Shown piece after piece: positions 5,447-7,404 of a stretch of DNA of 7,404 nucleotides. Position 1 is the first letter of the stretch. The number at the start of each line of letters is the position of its first letter. The stretch covers positions 1 through 7,404 of the forward strand of contig JAFPIE010000256.1 of the NCBI GenBank assembly GCA_017388605.1. The letters are read 5' to 3'. Position numbers and translations under genes: made by a program. The DNA comes from Acholeplasmatales bacterium. GTDB lineage: Bacteria > Bacillota_I > Bacilli_A > Acholeplasmatales > Anaeroplasmataceae. Below the pieces are notes generated by a model that saw only the letters and a program-made list of their open reading frames with translations, did not search any database and was not told the DNA's origin.

Positions 5447-5974
5447 ATGTGGATTACTGCATTTTTATTTTTGATATTGGTAATCGGTGATCAAGTAAGC
5501 AAATATTTTGCAATGATGATTGACCCAAAAAATCCAATTGAGATTGGCTCATTTGTAAAATTCCAATTAGTTTACAATAAAGGTGCTGCCTTTGGCCTTG
5601 GAGAAAATTTTGCCTGGATTTTAGTTGTTATTAGTGGTGTTGCAACCATTCTTCTTGGCTATTTAGCCATGAGAAATGACTGGAAGCATGGTAAATTTAA
5701 TGCCATTGGTACTACCATGGCATTTGCCGGCTGCGTTGGAAATTTAATTGATCGAGTATTAACCCTAGTAGGACTTAGAGATGGTGTTGTCGACATGATT
5801 TCCTTTGGTCCATGGAATTGGTTCATAGGCTTATTCAATGGTGGAGAAAACACATTTAATGTTGCTGATGTATTACTTGTTTTTGGTTTAATCATTCTTA
5901 TTATTGATTATTTATTCTTATACGATAAGAGAGCAAGAAAATATGGATATTACAGTAAAAGAAAAAAATCATGA
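5447..5974 (+). CDS. lspA: Lipoprotein signal peptidase (signal peptidase II)
   Basis: Integral-membrane aspartyl protease that removes the signal peptide of diacylated prolipoproteins before the lipobox cysteine. The 175-residue length is normal. All family blocks are visible: D15-Q-V-S-K19 after the first helix, N44-K-G-A-A-F-G50, G98-N-L-I-D102-R103, and V115-D116 followed by F137-N-V-A-D141. D102 and D141 are the catalytic pair. Four membrane helices are expected (about 2-14, 56-75, 86-106, 141-160), and the tail is basic (KRARKYGYYSKRKKS). GGGAGG (5432-5437) lies 9 bases before ATG 5447. Its 3' end overlaps the pseudouridine synthase gene by 32 bases; lspA next to a RluA/RluD-type gene is a common Firmicutes arrangement. 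Its TGA stop shows that TGA is not read as tryptophan. Confidence 0.97.
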   Translation: MWITAFLFLILVIGDQVSKYFAMMIDPKNPIEIGSFVKFQLVYNKGAAFGLGENFAWILVVISGVATILLGYLAMRNDWKHGKFNAIGTTMAFAGCVGNLIDRVLTLVGLRDGVVDMISFGPWNWFIGLFNGGENTFNVADVLLVFGLIILIIDYLFLYDKRARKYGYYSKRKKS

Positions 5975-6863
5975 AAATTTAAGACTAGATAAGGTATTAA
6001 CCGAATTAATTCCTGATAAAACAAGAACCTATATCTTAAAAATGATTGAAGAAGAAAAGATACTATGTAATGGTAAACCATTTAAGCCTAGCCAAAAGGC
6101 TCAAGTGGGGGATGTTTTAACCATTTTAGATATTGAGCCTAAACCACTTGAGGTGAAGGCAGAAAACTTAAATTTGGATATCGTATATGAGGATTCTGAT
6201 GTCGCTATAGTCAATAAGCCAAAGGGAATGGTTGTGCACCCAGGTGCAGGTAATTATGAGCAAACCCTAGTGAATGGCTTATTATATGAGCTTGATGATT
6301 TATCTGAAATTAATGGAGTTATAAGACCTGGTATCGTTCATAGAATCGATAAGGATACCACAGGACTATTGATGATTGCAAAAAACGATAAGGCAAGCCT
6401 TTCCTTAACCGAGCAACTTAAAAATCATTCCTGCAAAAGAAGATATGTTGCCCTAGTTTATGGTGAATTCTCTGAAAAGAAGGGAAGAATTAACGCTCCA
6501 ATTGCTAGAAGCAAGGAGGACAGAAAGAAAATGGCTGTCGACAAAAACGGTAAGGAAGCCATTACGAATTTTACTGTCCTAAGAAGATTTAAGGGCTATA
6601 CCTTAATTGAGTGTGCACTTGAAACCGGAAGAACCCACCAAATTAGAGTTCACCTAGAATACATTGGGCATCCTCTAGTTGGCGATCAAACCTACGGTAG
6701 ACGCAAGGTCATTGGAGATCAAGGCCAATTCCTACACGCAAAAACCATAGGCTTTATTCACCCCACAACAGGCGAGTGGATGGAATTCGATTCAGAAATT
6801 CCTGAATATATGACAAATTTTATGAATACCTTAGAAGAAATAAAGGATAAAAATGAGAAGTAA
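5943..6863 (+). CDS. RluA/RluD-family 23S rRNA pseudouridine synthase (YlyB-like)
   Basis: Converts uridines of rRNA (probably 23S) to pseudouridine. From ATG 5943 the protein has 306 residues, as usual for the family. An S4 RNA-binding domain covers about 13-75 (R14-L-D-K onward, with VGDVLTI near 55-61). The synthase domain follows: NKPKGMVVHPG (91-101), H133-R-I-D136-K-D-T-T-G141 with D136 as the catalytic aspartate, RRYVALVYG (166-174), and G229-R-T-H-Q-I-R-V-H-L (229-238) with H-P-L-V-G-D at 243-248. A TTG at 5904 would add 13 residues that match no family sequence, so ATG 5943 is preferred; the site before it (AAGAGAG, 5927-5933) is modest and start-up may depend on translation of lspA. 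The gene overlaps lspA by 32 bases and the VanZ-like gene by 11. The exact rRNA position cannot be told from sequence alone. Confidence 0.95.
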   Translation: MDITVKEKNHENLRLDKVLTELIPDKTRTYILKMIEEEKILCNGKPFKPSQKAQVGDVLTILDIEPKPLEVKAENLNLDIVYEDSDVAIVNKPKGMVVHPGAGNYEQTLVNGLLYELDDLSEINGVIRPGIVHRIDKDTTGLLMIAKNDKASLSLTEQLKNHSCKRRYVALVYGEFSEKKGRINAPIARSKEDRKKMAVDKNGKEAITNFTVLRRFKGYTLIECALETGRTHQIRVHLEYIGHPLVGDQTYGRRKVIGDQGQFLHAKTIGFIHPTTGEWMEFDSEIPEYMTNFMNTLEEIKDKNEK

Positions 6864-7365
6864 GCTTTATATCATACACCAAGTTGTACTTGGTGTAATC
6901 TATATCGCTATGATTGTATTTTTCATCTTTAAATGCTTAGAAACAGGAAGTGAATCTATAGAATCCTCAAGGAGGGTTTCAGATTCTATTGCAGAGGTTA
7001 TCAATCATACGATAGGAGAAGGTACTATTGATAAGGAAAGTGTATCTTTCCAATCCTTCATAAGAAAATTTATAGGGCATTATAGCTATTTTGTTTTCTT
7101 TGGATTTATATCTACATTCTTTTATTTATCCTTTAGAAAAAGATTTAAAGCTATAATACTTATATCTATATCCTTTACTATTGCCTTTCTATTTGCCTTC
7201 ATTAGTGAATTTTGGCTTGAGGGGGTAACGAGCGGTAGAGGAGCTTCCATAAATGATGTATTCATCGATTTTTCAGGATCTTGTACATCAGGCTTAGTTA
7301 TTGTTCTAATTTTTTATATTAGGTCATTAAAAAGACCTAAAATTTTCGAAAATTATACCGAATAA
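6853..7365 (+). CDS. VanZ-like family membrane protein
   Basis: A 170-residue membrane protein with predicted helices at about 6-27, 78-94, 98-121 and 143-158, and a polar loop at 29-72 presumably outside. The VanZ core is visible: R71-K followed by H76 and Y80 before helix 2, then S118-E119 and G128-R129, D135-V, and D139-F-S-G142 with G147. The consensus Q a few residues after the glutamate is L122 here, a deviation. VanZ of the enterococcal vanA cluster gives low-level teicoplanin resistance, but most chromosomal VanZ-like proteins have no known function, and no van genes are near; this is not evidence of glycopeptide resistance. ATG 6853 overlaps the pseudouridine synthase stop by 11 bases, with AAAGGA (6842-6847) five bases upstream. 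It is the last gene before the operon terminator. Confidence 0.82.
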   Translation: MRSKLYIIHQVVLGVIYIAMIVFFIFKCLETGSESIESSRRVSDSIAEVINHTIGEGTIDKESVSFQSFIRKFIGHYSYFVFFGFISTFFYLSFRKRFKAIILISISFTIAFLFAFISEFWLEGVTSGRGASINDVFIDFSGSCTSGLVIVLIFYIRSLKRPKIFENYTE

Positions 7366-7391
7366 TGCATTCGGTATTTTCTTTTTTTCTA
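7355..7391 (+). terminator. Rho-independent terminator at the operon end
   Basis: ATACCGAAT (7355-7363) and ATTCGGTAT (7369-7377) form a perfect 9-bp stem with loop AATGC, followed by TTTCTTTTTTTCT. The stop codon of the VanZ-like gene (7363-7365) lies in the hairpin. No gene is visible in the remaining bases to 7404. Confidence 0.92.
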
Positions 7392-7404
7392 TAAATGTGT
7401 TATA

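Noticed and set aside
5659..5895. Minus-strand open frame of 78 codons
   Set aside because: It is antisense to conserved lspA motifs, with no promoter or ribosome binding site.
5904..5942. TTG 5904 as the start of the pseudouridine synthase
   Set aside because: The added 13 residues are unlike the family, and ATG 5943 gives the standard 306-residue protein with an S4 domain at the expected position.
6853..7365. Glycopeptide resistance locus based on the VanZ-like gene
   Set aside because: No vanH, vanA, vanX or two-component genes are present, and VanZ-like proteins are widespread in Bacillota without resistance.
1..7404. CRISPR array, tRNA/rRNA genes, insertion sequence or prophage signs
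   Set aside because: No spaced direct repeats, cloverleaf, transposase or integrase sequence was seen on either strand; the T-box leader is the only structured RNA found.

Overview
The window is a low-GC, AT-rich stretch from a bacterium of the Bacillota, probably a member of Bacilli sensu lato (Erysipelotrichia, RF39 or Acholeplasma-like). The reasons are the T-box leader, strong GA-rich Shine-Dalgarno sites, AGA/TTA-rich codon use and the gene families present. TGA is used as a stop (GNAT and lspA genes), so the code is standard rather than the Mycoplasma code. All genes lie on the + strand.

Layout. Positions 2-52 hold the last codons of an upstream gene, closed by a hairpin terminator (51-80). 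The 5' regulatory region (53-388) carries a second, weaker inverted repeat, a sigma-A-type promoter with an extended -10 (122-150), and a complete T-box riboswitch (about 165-379) with Stem I, the T-box antiterminator and a competing terminator. Nine tightly packed genes follow: a RimJ/RimL-type GNAT acetyltransferase, hisS (histidyl-tRNA synthetase, broken by a one-base frameshift near 1684-1692), aspS (433-residue archaeal/non-discriminating-type aspartyl-tRNA synthetase), a dCMP deaminase, a membrane-anchored S16 (Lon-type) Ser-Lys protease of the YlbL/SepM type, a 123-residue three-helix membrane protein, lspA (signal peptidase II), a RluA/RluD-type pseudouridine synthase and a VanZ-like membrane protein. 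A hairpin terminator at 7355-7386 closes the set.

The genes are separated by 18 bases or fewer, or overlap (by 1, 23, 32 and 11 bases), and I found no internal promoter or terminator. The simplest reading is one operon of about 7 kb whose read-through is set by tRNA charging at the T-box. The leader and the two synthetases make an aminoacylation-feedback module. The rear half (dCMP deaminase, surface protease, lipoprotein signal peptidase, rRNA pseudouridylation, VanZ) would be carried along under the same control.

Main points for a second look: the hisS frameshift; a T-box specifier that reads GGC by position although its discriminator-pairing base fits tRNA-Asp; the GNAT gene between an apparently Asp/His-sensing leader and the synthetases; the short AspRS type; and the overlapping pair of surface protease and three-helix membrane protein. 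I see no CRISPR array, tRNA, rRNA, insertion sequence or clearly new defence system.
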